NCBI RefSeq assembly: GCF_036850765.1
Contig: NC_089491.1
Location: 94,334,740 to 94,398,739 of the forward strand
Direction: 5' to 3'
Source: Saccopteryx bilineata
Lineage: Eukaryota > Chordata > Mammalia > Chiroptera > Emballonuridae
DNA: 64,000 bases
Shown: positions 1-11,251 of the stretch, piece by piece
How positions within the stretch are numbered: position 1 is the first letter of the stretch
Layout of the letters: each line of letters opens with the position of its first letter
Notes under the pieces: model-generated
Told to the model about the DNA's origin: nothing
The model's input: the letters and a program-made list of their open reading frames with translations, nothing else
The model's database searches: none
Position numbers and translations under genes: made by a program

Positions 1-85
1 TAAACTCATGCTAAACCTCTTTTTTATTAAATAATTTATTGTGCCATTGAAGGAAGATATTATTGAAGTAAAGTACAGCTTCATG
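1..85. other. Unique flank left of L1-A
   Basis: AT-rich DNA with no recognised repeat or reading frame. It runs up to the target-site duplication of the first L1, so it is probably the pre-insertion host sequence. Confidence 0.5.
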
Positions 86-101
86 GAAACATATGAGCCT
101 C
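86..101. repeat. 5' target-site duplication of L1-A
   Basis: The 16-bp sequence GAAACATATGAGCCTC occurs here and again, without mismatch, at 7668-7683, just after the A-tail of the L1. A perfect TSD of this length is the hallmark of target-primed reverse transcription. It fixes the 5' end of the L1 at 102. Confidence 0.97.
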
Positions 102-105
102 GAAG

Positions 106-124
106 TGACGTCACGGAAATGGCG
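106..124 (+). promoter_or_regulatory. CRE palindrome and YY1-like site at the L1-A 5' end
   Basis: TGACGTCA (106-113) is an exact palindromic CREB/ATF site. AAATGGCG (117-124) reads CGCCATTT on the other strand, the core of YY1 sites. Both lie in the first 25 bp of the element. In human L1 a YY1 site near the 5' end directs accurate initiation. The same role here is inference from position and from conservation in L1-B and L1-C. Confidence 0.55.
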
Positions 125-1314
125 CCGTGAGCAGCACGTCCGACAGATCTCCCCAAAATCTCAACAAATTTATCAACTAGAAACAGAAAAATATATCCTT
201 GGAGCATCCCGGAGTTCCACACACACACAGAAAGCGAAAGGACTATTGCCGAGGAGGGAATACGCCTGTGGTGAGTCAACCCACACGTGCAGCTGCCCGT
301 GCCGTGGTCCAGGAGTCCCGGCTACCGGCGTGCGCTAAGAAGCCGCGCGCGCGCGCCACCCCCCACCTCACCCCCACCCCCCGCGCTGAGAAGCCGCGCA
401 TGCCCCTGTGCCACAGTCCGGAGGGGCGCCAAACCTGTCTTTCCTAGTCAGGAGATTCTCTCCATGGGCGGGGCACCTCACCCAGCCATTCAAGCTAACA
501 ATCAAGCATTGGGGGTGGGGCGCGCAGGCAGCCTGAAATACTCTCTGGAGCACAGCTGCGGATCCAATCACTGAAATTAGCTTAACCCACGAAATCTGCG
601 CACCCACGGGGTTCTAATTGATAAGATCTCTCCCAGTTCAGCGATCCAAGACAAGAGGCATAATATTTTTCAGTGCCATTCGCTAAAGGGGCGGGGGCAA
701 CTTCTGATTGACAGAGCCTCCATATTCAGGGATATACCTAACAAGAGGGACTTGGCAGATATTAAGATCTATACAGCAAGCAGCAAATAGTGCATCTTCT
801 TCCCAGCCAAAACAAGCTACAAAGTGTGGAAAGCCTGGGTTGAGTGGTCCAACTGAATGGTAGGCGCTAAACAGTCACTTTGACAACAATTGACTCCCAG
901 CCCCACCTGATTATGCTGGAGGCTGTGACTGCCAGAGCCTTACCCAGAGCCTTGAGCTGAGTGAGGATAGAGTGGGGATTTCCCAGCTCTTTGAGCCTCT
1001 TACTCCCCAGACAGAAGCAGTGGCAGCCTCATAGCTGGATCACCAGGCTGCTAATTCAGGAAGGGGAGACTAGGGCAGAGACTCCAGGAAAGCAAACTCT
1101 CTCCTTGTTGGACTCTGCAAACGCCAACAAGCCTTGACTACCAGCGAGACTAAAGCCAATTATATGACATTGCCATAGAATCCGATCAACTGCAAATCCC
1201 TACCTAAGCGTGACACAGGGGCAGAACCTGGGGTACAGAGTCACCGACCAGGAAGAGGGAGAGAAAAGAAAAAGTAAGAAGTTAACCTCTTAAAATCAAG
1301 AAAAATCCACAGAC

Positions 1315-2275
1315 TTTATAACTTGTTCCACTAATTCTTTGTTGTTGTTTCTTTCTTCTTTCTTATTGCCTTTAATATTATTTGTATTTCCTCCACCTCG
1401 GTCCTTTTATTCTGTACCCTTTTCTTGAACTACACTACCCATGAGTGTTACATTTTATTTCTTTTCTTCATCCTTACTATACTTTAGGGTTACACTCCAA
1501 AACCCTTAACTCTCACTATCTCCCCTTTTGTTTTCTTTTTGTGTTTTTTTCCCTTTCCTTTTTTTCTTCCTTCGTTTCTCTCTTTTTCTTATTTTTTCCT
1601 TTCTATTCGTTTCTTCTTTTCTCCTTTTACTTTTCCTCCCAGTTAATCCTCAATCACGAACAAATTATTTAATTTGGGACTCAAGTTTTTTTGTTTTTTT
1701 TTTGTTGTTTGTTCTTTTTTTTTCTTTTCTGCTTTTGTTCTTGGTTTTCCTTTATTTGTTTTTGTGGCATTTTGGGTACTTTTTACATTGCTTTTTAACT
1801 CACTAGCATTCCTCCCAACCCAAACTCTCCATTGTATTTAGTCTTCGCTCCACTTAATACAACAGATTTTTACTTATTATTTTTTTTTCTTCTTTAAATA
1901 TTATTATTTTTCTCTCCTTTTTTCTGTTTCCCTCTTATCCCTCTCATTATATCTCTTAGTTGACCATCACTTACAAGCAAATCATTTTATGCTTGTCTAA
2001 GATATTCTCCCTTTTTTTTTTTTTTTTTGCATTTAGTAAGTCCCTACTCCCTTTTTTGCCCCTTGAACTCTTCACCCCAAATCAGGCCCTCCTTTATAGG
2101 CAGTTTTTGTTCCATTTAGCATAATATAATTCACAGGTCATCACGATATTTCCCTAAAGAGGTGAGAGGAGGGGAGGAGAAGAAAGAAAAAAGGGGGAAA
2201 TAATAAATTATTACTTTTTTGTGTGTGGAGTATTTTCCCTTTTTTTCCCCTTTTTATTCTTTTTTAATTCTAATT
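1315..2275 (+). repeat. Pyrimidine-rich tract at the end of the L1-A 5' UTR
   Basis: Nearly 1 kb on the + strand is dominated by T and C runs, with short non-pyrimidine interruptions, and ends just upstream of the ORF1 ATG. L1-B has the homologous tract at about 19540-20340, so it belongs to the element and is not a local simple repeat. Hydrophobic F/S/L-rich open frames in it are artefacts of composition. A role in translation or RNA binding is possible but not shown. Confidence 0.8.
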
Positions 2276-2301
2276 AAAACTATCAACAAGACCACCTTCA
2301 G

Positions 2302-3251
2302 ATGCCAATAACAAAAAGAAAATCGAATATTATGGATACAAAAGATAGAGAGGTAACACAAATAGATGTGGAAAAATCTATGGAGAAAAGATTTAAAATA
2401 GAAATCTTAAAAATACTAAGAGATATACAAGAAAACACAGAAAGGCAATTTCGGGAGATCAGAAAACAACTCAATGATCACAAAGAATATATTACCAAGG
2501 AAATTGAAACTATAAAAACAAATCAAACAGAGATGAAAAACTCAATTCACGAACTGAAAAATGAAATAACAAGCTTAGCTAATAGAACAGCCCAGATAGA
2601 AGATAAGATTAGTGAAATAGAAGACAAGCAACTTGAGGCACAACAGAGAGAAGAAGAAAGAGACTCAAAAATAATAAAGAAAGAGAAAGCCCTACAGGAA
2701 TTGTCTGACTCCATCAGAAAGAATAACATAAGAATAATAGGTATATCAGAGGGAGAAGAGAAAGAAAATGGAATGGAGAATATACTCAAACAAATAATAG
2801 ATGAGAACTTCCCAAGCCTGTGGAAAGAACTAAAGCCTCAAATTCAAGAAGCAAACAGAACACCAAGTTTTCTTAACCCCAACAAACCCACTCCAAGGCA
2901 CATCATAATGAAGATGACACAAACCAATGACAAAGAAAAAATTCTCAAGGCAGCCAGGGAAAAGAAGAATACAACATATAAAGGAAGACCTATTAGATTA
3001 TCATCAGATTTCTCAGCAGAAACTCTACAAGCTAGAAGAGAGTGGACCCCAAAGCCCTGAAAGAGAGAAACTTTCAGCCAAGAATATTATACCCATCAAA
3101 GCTATCCTTCAAGTACGAAGGAGATATAAAAACATTCACAAATACAGAAAAGATGAGAGAATTTATCATCAGAAAGCCCCCACTCCAGAAAATACTAAGG
3201 GGGGGTTTCCAACCAGATCCAATGAACAAAAGAAAACAAAACCACAAGTAA
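2302..3251 (+). pseudogene. L1-A ORF1 (RNA-binding chaperone), frameshifted
   Basis: ORF1p is the trimeric nucleic-acid chaperone of the L1 ribonucleoprotein. From the ATG at 2302 there is a charged coiled-coil region (residues ~20-135), then the RRM with NNIRIIGISEGEE (~140-152), then the C-terminal domain with RHIIMKM and LQARREW. Next to the last motif, near 3043, L1-A lacks 7 nt that L1-B has. The frame shifts and stops at 3060, while the expected C-terminus (FQPRILYPSKLSF) continues in another frame to 3251. L1-A also lacks 39 in-frame nt of coiled coil present in L1-B near 20480. The original length would be about 330 residues, close to the human 338. Confidence 0.93.
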
Positions 3252-3578
3252 CAGCTCCACCAAGAAAACAATAAAACCAAACTTAAACTGTGACAACAAA
3301 AGAAAAAAAAAGGGGAGAAAAGATGAAGATTAACAGTAGCAAAGGACGATGAAGCGTAGAAATACTCATAAGAAAGGGTACTACAATGAATATGGTAGAT
3401 ACCCTTTTCATTACTTAATGGTAACCACCCTTGAAAAATCCACCACAAAAACACTTGACTTAAAAAAGGTAGCAACAGAAGAAAGAAGAATGGAATAGAA
3501 ACAAACAAAAACAAACAATAGAAAAACAAAAGAGAAGAATCAAACAAGATACAAAACTAACAGAAAGCAATTTATAAA
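3252..3578 (+). other. L1-A inter-ORF spacer
   Basis: An A-rich spacer of about 330 bp separates ORF1 and ORF2. The minus-strand open frame covering it (3074-3547) is the pyrimidine-rich complement and has no L1 or other protein similarity. Confidence 0.8.
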
Positions 3579-6500
3579 ATGGCAATAGGGAACTCACAAG
3601 TGTCACTAATTACACTAAATGTAAATGGATTTAACTTACCAATAAAAAGACACAGAGTAGCAGAATGGATTGAAAAAGAAAATCCAACTGTATGCTGCCT
3701 ACAAGAAACTCATCTAAGCATCAAGGATAAAAACAAATTCAAAGTGAAAGGCTGGAAAACAATACTCCAAGCAAATAACATCCAAAAAAAGCAGGTGAAG
3801 CAATACTCATATCTGATAATGCTGACTACAAGACAGAAAAAGTACTCAGAGACAAAAATGGTCATTTCATAATGATTAAGGGGACACTGAATCAAGAAGA
3901 CATAACAATCCTTAATATATATGCACCAAACCAAGGAGCACCAAAATATATAAGACAGCTACTTATTGACCTTAAAACAAAAACTGGCAAAAATACAATC
4001 ATACTTGGAGACCTCAATACACCGCTGACGGCTCTAGATCGGTCATCCAAACAGAGAATCAATAAAGATATAGTGGCCTTAAACAAAATACTGGAACACC
4101 TGGATATGATAGACATCTACAGGACACTTCATCCCAAAGCGACAGAGTATACATTTTTCTCTAGTGTACATGGAACATTCTCAAGAATTGACCATATGTT
4201 GGGCCACAAAGACAATATCAGCAAATTTAGAAAAATTGAAATTTTACCAAGTATATTCTCTGATCATAAAGCCTTGAAACTAGGATTCAACTGTAAAAAA
4301 GAGGGGAAAAAACCCACAAAATTGTGGAAACTAAACAACATACTTCTAAAAAATGAATGGGTCAAAGAAGAAATAAGCACAGAGATCAAAAGATATATAC
4401 AGACAAATGAAAATGATAATACGACATATCAGAATCTCTGGGATGCAGCAAAAGCAGTAATAAGAGGAAAGTTTATATCACTTCAGGCCTATATGAACAA
4501 ACAAGAGAGAGCCGAAGTAAACCACTTAACTTCACACCTTAAGGAGCTAGAAAAAGAAGAACAAAGACAACCCAAAACCAGCCGAAGAAAGGAGATAATA
4601 AAAATCAGAGCAGAAATAAACGAAATAGAGAACAGAAAAACTAGAAAAAATCAATAAAACAAGGAGCTGGTTCTTTGAAAAGATCAACAAAATCGACAAA
4701 CCCTTGGCAAGACTAACCAAGGAAAAAAGACACAGGACTCAAATAAATAAAATCCAAAATGAAAGAGGAGAAATCACCACAGACATCATAGATATACAAA
4801 GAATTATTGTAGAATACTATGAAAAACTATATGCCACCAAATACAACAATCTAGAAGAAATGGATAAATTCCTAGAACAATACAACCTTCCTAGACTGAG
4901 TCATGAAGAAGCAGAAAACCTAAACAGACCAATCAGCAGGGAGGAAATAGAAAAAACTATTAAAAACCTCCCCAAAAATAAAAGTCCAGGCCCAGACGGT
5001 TATACTAGTGAATTCTATCAAACATTCAAAGAAGACTTGGTTCCTATTCTACTCAAAGTCTTCCAAAAAATTGAAGAAGAAACAATACTTCCAAACACAT
5101 TTTATGAGGCTAACATAACCCTCCTACCAAAACCAGGCAAGGATGGCACAAAGAAAGAAAACTACAGACCAATATCTCTAATGAATACAGATGCTAAAAT
5201 ACTAAACAAAATACTGGCAAATCGAATACAACAACATATTAAAAAAATAATACATCATGATCAAGTGGGATTCATCCCAGAATCTCAAGGATGGTTCAAC
5301 ATACGTAAAACGGTTAACGTAATACACCATATCAACAAAACAAAGAACAAAAACCACATGATCTTATCAATAGATGCAGAAAAGGCTTTCAATAAAATAC
5401 AACACAATTTTATGTTTAAGACTCTCAACAAAATGGGTATAGAAGGAAAATATCTCAACATGATAAAGGCCATATATGATAAACCATCAGCCAACATCAT
5501 ATTAAATGGCGTAAAACTGAGGACTTTCCACCTTAAATCAGGAACACGACAGGGTTGTCCACTCTCTCCACTCTTATTTAACGTGGTGCTAGAAGTTCTG
5601 GCCAGAGCAATCAGACAAGACAAAGAAATAAAAGGCATCCATATTGGAAAAGAAGAAGTAAAGGTATCACTTTTTGCTGATGATATGATCCTATACATCG
5701 AAAACCCAAAGGACTCCACAAAAAGATTACTAGAAACAATAAACCAATACAGTAAGGTTCAGGATACAAAATTAACATACAAAAGTCCATAGCCTTTCTA
5801 TATGCCAACAATGAAATATTAGAAAACGAACTCAAAAAAATAATCCCCTTCACGATCGCAACAAAAAAAATAAAATACCTAGGAATAAACATAACAAAGA
5901 ATTTAAAGGACCTATATAACGAAAACTACAAGGCTTTGCTAAGAGAAATAGAAAAAGACACAATGAGATGGAAAAATATTCCTTGTTCTTGGATAGGAAG
6001 AATAAATATAATTAAAATGGCCATATTACCCAAAGTAATATATAAATTTAATGCAATTCCCATCAAAATTCCTATGACATTTTTTAAAGAAATGGAACAA
6101 AAAATCATAAGATTTATATGGAACTATAAAAAACCCCAAATAGCCAAAGCAATCCTAAGGAAAAAGAATGAAGCTGGGGGCATTACAATACCTGACTTTA
6201 AACTATATTATAGGGCCACAATAATCAAAACTGTATGGTATTGGCAGAAAAATAGACACTCAGACCAATGGAACAGAATAGAAAGTCCAGAAATAAAACC
6301 ACATATATATGGTCAAATAATCTTTGATAAAGGGGCCAACAACACAAAATGGAGAAAAGAAAGCCTCTTCAACAAATGGTGTTGGGAAAACTGGAAAGCC
6401 ACATGCAAAAGAATGAAACTCGACTACAGCCTGTCCCCATGTACAAAAATTAATTCAAAATGGATCAAAGACCTAAATATAAGATCTGAAACAATAAAGT

Positions 6501-7394
6501 ACATAGAAGAAGACATAGGCACTAAATTCATGGACCTGGGTTTTAAAGAATATTTTATGAACTTGACTCCAATAGCAAGAGAAGTGAAGGCAAAGTTAAA
6601 TGAATGGGACTACATCAGAATAAAAAGTTTTTGCTCAGCAAGAGAAACTGATATCAAAATAAACAGACAGCCAACTAAATGGGAACTGATATTTTCAAAC
6701 AACAGCTCAGATAAGGGTCTAATATCCAAAATTTACAAAGAACTCATAAAACTCAACAACAAACAATCCAATAAAAAAATGGGAAGAGGACATGAACAGA
6801 CACTTCTCCCAGGAAGAAATACAAATGGCCAACAGATATATGAAAAGATGCTCAGCTTCATTAGTTATTAGAGAAATGTAAATCAAAACTACAATGAGAT
6901 ACCACCTCACCCCTGTTAGATTAGCTATTATCAACAAGACGGGTAATAGCAAATGTTGGAGAGGCTGTGGAGAAAAAGGAACCCTCATACACTGTTGGTG
7001 GGAATGTAAAGTAGTACAACCATTATGGAGGAAAGTATGGTGGTTCCTCAAAAAACTGCAAATAGAACTACCTTATGACCCAGCAATCCCTCTACTGGGT
7101 ATATACCCCAAAACCTCAGAATCATTGATACGTAAAGACACATGTAGCCCCATGTTCATTGCAGCACTGTTCACAGTGGCCAAGACATGGAAACAACCAA
7201 AAAGCCCTTCAATAGAAGACTGGATAAAGAAGATGTGGCACATATACACTATGGAATACTACTCAGCCATAAGAAATGATGACATCAGATCATTTACAGC
7301 AAAATGGTGGGATCTTGATAACATTATACGGAGTGAAATAAGTAAATCAGAAAAAAACAAGAACTACATGATTCCATACATTGGTGGAACATAA
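3579..7394 (+). pseudogene. L1-A ORF2 (endonuclease-reverse transcriptase), four frameshifts
   Basis: ORF2p nicks target DNA and reverse-transcribes L1 RNA. The span equals about 1272 codons, close to the human 1275. The endonuclease starts at the ATG at 3579, with TLNVNG and LQETHL near the N-terminus and SDHKAL near 4258. The RT has SPGPDG, the motif A region from 5369, RQGCPLSP, and the catalytic LFADDMILY near 5671. The C-terminal zinc knuckle is CX3CX7HX4C (from 6955). Frame breaks lie at the A-run 3784-3790 (-1), near 4640 (-2), near 5758 (-1) and at the A-run near 6772 (+1). Motif A reads AFNKI where L1-B has AFDKI. No other stops were seen, so the decay is light. Confidence 0.95.
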
Positions 7395-7642
7395 AAACGA
7401 GACTAGGAGACATGGACAAGAGAGTGGTGGTTACCAGGGGTGGGGGGAGGGAGGACGCAGGAGGGAGGGAGGGAGAGAGTTAGGGGGAGGGGGAGGGGCA
7501 CAGAGAAAACTAGACAGAGGGTGGCGGAGGACAATCTGACTCTGGGTGAGGGGTATGCAACATAATTTAATGACAAGATAACCTAGACATGTTTTCTTTG
7601 AATATATGTACCCTGAATTATTAATGTCATCCCATCAACATT
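7395..7642 (+). other. L1-A 3' UTR with G-rich polypurine block
   Basis: A short 3' UTR of about 250 bp. Positions 7432-7500 form a G-rich polypurine block with many GGG runs, able in principle to form G-quadruplexes, as known for mammalian L1 3' UTRs. Related blocks occur in the twin-primed fragments at about 30470-30515, and as C-rich sequence at about 32105-32150. Confidence 0.85.
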
Positions 7643-7667
7643 AATAAAAATTTATAAAAAAAAAAAA
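7643..7667 (+). terminator. L1-A poly(A) signal and A-tail
   Basis: AATAAA at 7643-7648 is followed by an A-rich tail ending at 7667, directly before the 3' TSD. This is the normal end of an L1 transcript. Confidence 0.9.
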
Positions 7668-7683
7668 GAAACATATGAGCCTC
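7668..7683. repeat. 3' target-site duplication of L1-A
   Basis: A perfect 16-bp copy of 86-101. After it the sequence continues as non-L1 DNA. Confidence 0.97.
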
Positions 7684-9857
7684 TAGAAAGGCAGTGAGTA
7701 ACAAAGAGAAGGTAGAAATAAAAGACTAATAGGCAAAGATCGAGACAAACCATCTGAATTTCCTCTTCAGATCAAATGCAACTTTTTTTCATGAATTTGG
7801 AAAAAAGATATTGAGATGACATTTAGAAAACTTCATTCCCATGTCTGACCCATTACAACTATTAGTCCTCAGTGATAAAAAGTAAATAAAACTTATATTT
7901 CTGTATTGAAAACAGGAAAAGCAAGTGACATCACAGAAATAAAATGTCTATTTGCTTGAAATATTCTGAATAGATTTGGCAGGGGAGAAACATTTTCTTC
8001 TCAGTAGCACTCCAGCATCTTTATGCTGGAGTCATCAGCACAGTCATTAGCATTGTAATTTAGCTGTGGGCACTTTGTGTCTGAAGGTGGTGGAGTGTAT
8101 TTTAAAAGTTTTTGCTGGATGGTCTGGCTGTGATAGAGTGTTGAAAGATAGCTGGAGGCAGTTCCTGTCCAACAATGTGCATGTCCCTAAAGAAACAGGA
8201 ATGATTTTATTCCAGACAAATATGTGTGGGAGACTAATAAGCCAGTTAGAGATAATATCAGAGCATATGAGCCACCTAAGTGACAGCATGACTGAAGTGT
8301 GGGCTACATTCTCTTCTGCCTTTGCCCGCAAACATGAACTCATAGACAGGCACACTCTCTACCTTTCACAGTTAAGAGCTGGCTTCTTTCCAGAATATAA
8401 GGATATATAAAGTTGCACCAAAATCGAACCCACAGAAACATAAACAATTCTATAATGGGGAAAAAAAAAAGCCATATTGTTGTGCTAATTGCCTCATTGT
8501 CCTTCTCCCCACTCTTAAAAATACTGGTACTAACAGGATTCATAGCTTCATAGTTCTCTTAATCATCCTGTCTCTAATGAAGAGATAAGGTGGAAAAAGA
8601 CAGAGAAGTATTTCCCAAATAGTACTTCCTTTATGGAATATATGAACTTTCAGAAAAGATAAGAATGTCTTAATTAATTAGTTAATTAATTCTACAATCA
8701 TATATTGATGCCCTGCCCCTACTGTGGCTTTTGTTTCCCTGAGTAAATAAACATGCAAATAAATGTGCCTCTAGTCAAGCTTAGGTATGGATGACCAGCC
8801 TTTACCAAATTTGTAAGACCATACCATTAGTGCTTCCACACCCTTTTTTTCCATTCCATTTTTATTTCCCATTACTCCTCCCTCCTTTCAGTTATTGACC
8901 TTAAAAGTTTTCTAAAAAAAAATCCTTGATAACATTTAAAGACCTGTTTAAATGGCCTATTTAAAACAACTAAATTAGAACAGAAAATAATCTGTATGAT
9001 AATAAAATATTATTTTAAATAAAAGGGCTATAATGTTACAGACATTAGTGAAAACCTTAAACAAAACAATGATTGGTATCAATATTTTTAACAATTTTTT
9101 TAATCTCCCACTTGATTCTTTCCAATCCACTGTACTCAAATGGCTGAGAGAATAAATATAATAGAATACCATTCTATCAATGTCTCCTCTCCCATGAAAA
9201 CCTTTTAAGAACATAACCTCCTCTGCTATTCAGTGCCCCTCTCCCTTTAGCTGTAGATGTATCAACAAGCTGGGCTATCTTTTAGGTATTGGAAAGTGGG
9301 TCTTTCTACCTTGTTATGCTTCCTTTGCCTACACTGGTTCACTTAGGTCCTCTACTCACCCAATTCTCAAGCCACCTCCCCTCCAAGACACACCTTTCTC
9401 TGTCACTATCTCCATAATTCATCTTTCAGTTTTCTGTGAAACTATCTAATAAGAAGTATAACAAAATTTTCCCACATATTTCACTTTTTATGGGTTCAAC
9501 ATGTTTCTGGGATAGAGTCTGGATTGGCTAGAGGAGATGGGAGGCTGAAAATACTAGATAGACTTGAAAAAAGAAAAGAAAGTAGTTTGAATTGTCACTG
9601 TCTGCTGCTGTGAAGAAAAAAATTTGGTAAAAGAACCCCGTTCCACAGAATTTTTTTTTTCAGAATATTTTTAGAATACAGAAATATATAGAATGGGGAA
9701 GTGGATACCAAAAAAACAAAATTGTGAGCTATAGCTCTTTTTAATCAAACTTAAGTAACTGTCCCTTAATTTCCTAAAGTAGGAAACTTTGTCAAAGAAG
9801 TGAATAATCTGATCCCTTCTCCTTCAAGGGTATATCTCAAAGCACAAACGTTGGGAG
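7684..9857. other. Unassigned intergenic DNA
   Basis: No recognised gene or repeat. The only notable item is a 114-codon open frame on + (8066-8410), antisense to a 102-codon frame. Its translation matches no family I know, and there is no adjacent A-tail, TSD or splice signal I would trust. I do not call it a gene. Confidence 0.5.
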
Positions 9858-10154
9858 ATGCAAGACAATGGCTCAGTGGATAGAGCATTGGACTGGAATG
9901 CGGAGGACCCAGGTTCAAGATCCCGAAGTCGCCAGCTTGAGCACGGGCTCATCTGGTTTGAGCAAGGCTCACCAGCTTGAGCTCAGGGTTGGTGACTCGA
10001 GCAAGAGGTCACTCAGTCTGTTGTAGCCCCCGGGGCCAAGGCACATATGGGAAAGCAATCAATGAACAACTAAGGTGCCAGAAGAAAAATTAATGCCTGT
10101 TTGTCCCTATCTGTCCCTCTCTCTGACTCTGTCTCTGTCACACACACAAAAAAA
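9858..10154 (+). mobile_element. tRNA-derived SINE (Rhin-1-like)
   Basis: The head has tRNA-like internal promoter boxes: GGCTCAGTGG (A-box-like) and GGTTCAAGATCC (B-box-like). The body follows the 25639 SINE closely, including GGCACATATG and a CTGTCCCTATCTGTCCCTCT tail, then CA/A-rich sequence. It looks diverged. I saw no convincing TSD. The tRNA-like head is not a functional tRNA gene. Confidence 0.88.
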
Positions 10155-10159
10155 GATGA

Positions 10160-10528
10160 CTCTTATTGAATTGATCCCTTTATTATTATTAAATGCCCTT
10201 TGTCTCCTGTTACAGCCTTGTTTTAAAGTCTATTTTATCTTTTTAGCTAAACACTTTTTCTATCCCTTAACTTCCAGTCTGTGTATGTCTTTGGATTTGA
10301 AGTGAGTCTCTTGTAGACAACATTGAAATAGCATTGGTGTTTTATTCATTCAGCCACCCAATTTGTTTTGATTAGAGCATTAGTTCATTTACATTTAGAG
10401 TAATTATTGATAAGTATGTAGCTATTACCATTTTGTTAACTGTTTTATGATTGTTTTTGTAGTTCTCTGTTCCCTTTTTATTCTTTTGCTGTTTTCTCTT
10501 GTATGCTGATGACTTTACATAACAATTG
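10160..10528 (-). mobile_element. Antisense old L1 fragment (ORF2 endonuclease region)
   Basis: Read on the minus strand, this contains the start of an L1 ORF2 endonuclease. The stretch that translates to CCLQETHF, near 10305, matches the LQETHL motif region, and the AAATGTAAATGAACTAATGC stretch matches the ORF2 N-terminus. It is more diverged than L1-A/B and truncated at both ends. Confidence 0.7.
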
Positions 10529-10530
10529 TC

Positions 10531-10535
10531 TTTCT

Positions 10536-10598
<63 letters not shown>

Positions 10599-10986
10599 CT
10601 TTTTATTGAGTGAGAGGCAGAAGCAGAGAGACAGGCTCCCGCATGCACTCCAACCAGGATCTACCGGCAAGCCCCCTACAGGGTGATGCTTCTCCTATCT
10701 GAGACCGCTGCTCCATTGCTCAGCAACTGAGCCGTTTTAGCTCCTGAGGCAAAGTCATGGAGCCATCCTCAGCACCCGGGCCAACTTTGCTTGAATCATT
10801 CAAGCCATGGTTGTGAGAGCTGGAAAGAGAAAAAGTGAGGGAGAGGAGAGAGATGGAAAGAGGGAGAGAGGAGAGGAAGGGGTGGTGAAGCAGATGATCA
10901 CTTCTCCTGTGTGCCCTGACCTGGAATCGAACCTGGGACTTCCATGTGGGGCCAATGCTCTATTGCTGAGCCAACCAGCCAAGGCC
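10531..10986 (-). mobile_element. Minus-strand long tRNA-like SINE with (CTTT)n tail
   Basis: On the minus strand the element starts with a tRNA-like head at 10985 (GGCCTTGGCTGGTTGGCTCA, with GGTTCGATTCC as B box), has a long purine-rich body, and ends in a (GAAA)n tail, seen on + as the (CTTT)n run at about 10534-10599. The SINE at 36856-37204 has the same layout. Frames running through it are not genes. Confidence 0.85.
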
Positions 10987-10991
10987 TATAG

Positions 10992-11251
10992 CAGCAATTT
11001 TCAACTGCTGTGCCTCAAGAATTTTTAAAACATATAACATCATACTATTTAGTCAGGGGCATTAACCTCTTTTTCCTTAGATTGCCAAATTAAAAAATGA
11101 TAGCATCCAACACAACAACTGTCCAATGTGAATGAATCAAAATTATACCTACTGTTTTGTCAGATTGGCAAAATTAATTTTTTTGATGAGCCACAGAATT
11201 TTAGTAATCAGTTTATATGTTCCATGAAATGATAAAGGTTGAAAATCACTG
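10992..11251. mobile_element. Short hAT transposon (MITE)
   Basis: The ends CAGCAATTTTCAAC and GTTGAAAATCACTG are 14-bp inverted repeats with 12 matches, and the CAG start is typical of hAT elements. The 260-bp interior has no transposase. The possible 8-bp TSD is weak (GCCTATAG / TTCTACAG, 5 of 8). The left flank abuts the head of the minus-strand SINE, which may have disturbed it. Confidence 0.75.

Larger units (their letters stand above)
102..2301 (+). promoter_or_regulatory. 5' UTR of L1-A
   Basis: About 2.2 kb precede ORF1. The first ~120 bp are homologous to the starts of L1-B and L1-C. A CpG-rich segment follows (about 290-480), then a unique central segment. Homology to L1-B resumes near 897 in a block containing CCTGATTATGCTGG. 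Relative to L1-C, L1-A lacks a stretch just before the shared 'GCCTGTGGTGAGTCA' near 265. The distal part, about 1315-2275, is strongly pyrimidine-rich. The short open frames here are compositional shadows. Confidence 0.85.
102..7667 (+). mobile_element. Near-full-length LINE-1 (L1-A)
   Basis: A complete L1 structure: a 5' UTR (102-2301) with a GC-rich head and a pyrimidine-rich end, ORF1 (from 2302), an A-rich inter-ORF spacer, ORF2 (from 3579), a 3' UTR with a G-rich polypurine block, an AATAAA signal and an A-tail. Perfect 16-bp TSDs flank it, so the 5' end is intact and the insertion is fairly young. Both ORFs carry frameshifts, so it cannot move by itself. In the RT region it is very similar to L1-B: three differences in one 120-bp stretch compared by eye. 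L1-C at the window end shares its 5' UTR type. Confidence 0.97.

Noticed and set aside
1445..1806. F/S/L-rich open frames upstream of L1-A ORF1
   Set aside because: They are translations of the pyrimidine-rich L1 5' UTR. Low complexity and no family match.
3074..3547. 157-codon minus-strand frame
   Set aside because: Complement of A-rich L1 ORF1 end and inter-ORF spacer. Hydrophobic low-complexity translation, not conserved as protein.
5285..5719. 144-codon minus-strand frame in L1-A
   Set aside because: Shadow of the ORF2 RT coding strand. The same shadow occurs in L1-B.
8066..8410. 114-codon open frame
   Set aside because: No recognised family, open on both strands, no splice or retrocopy signals. 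Not called as a gene.
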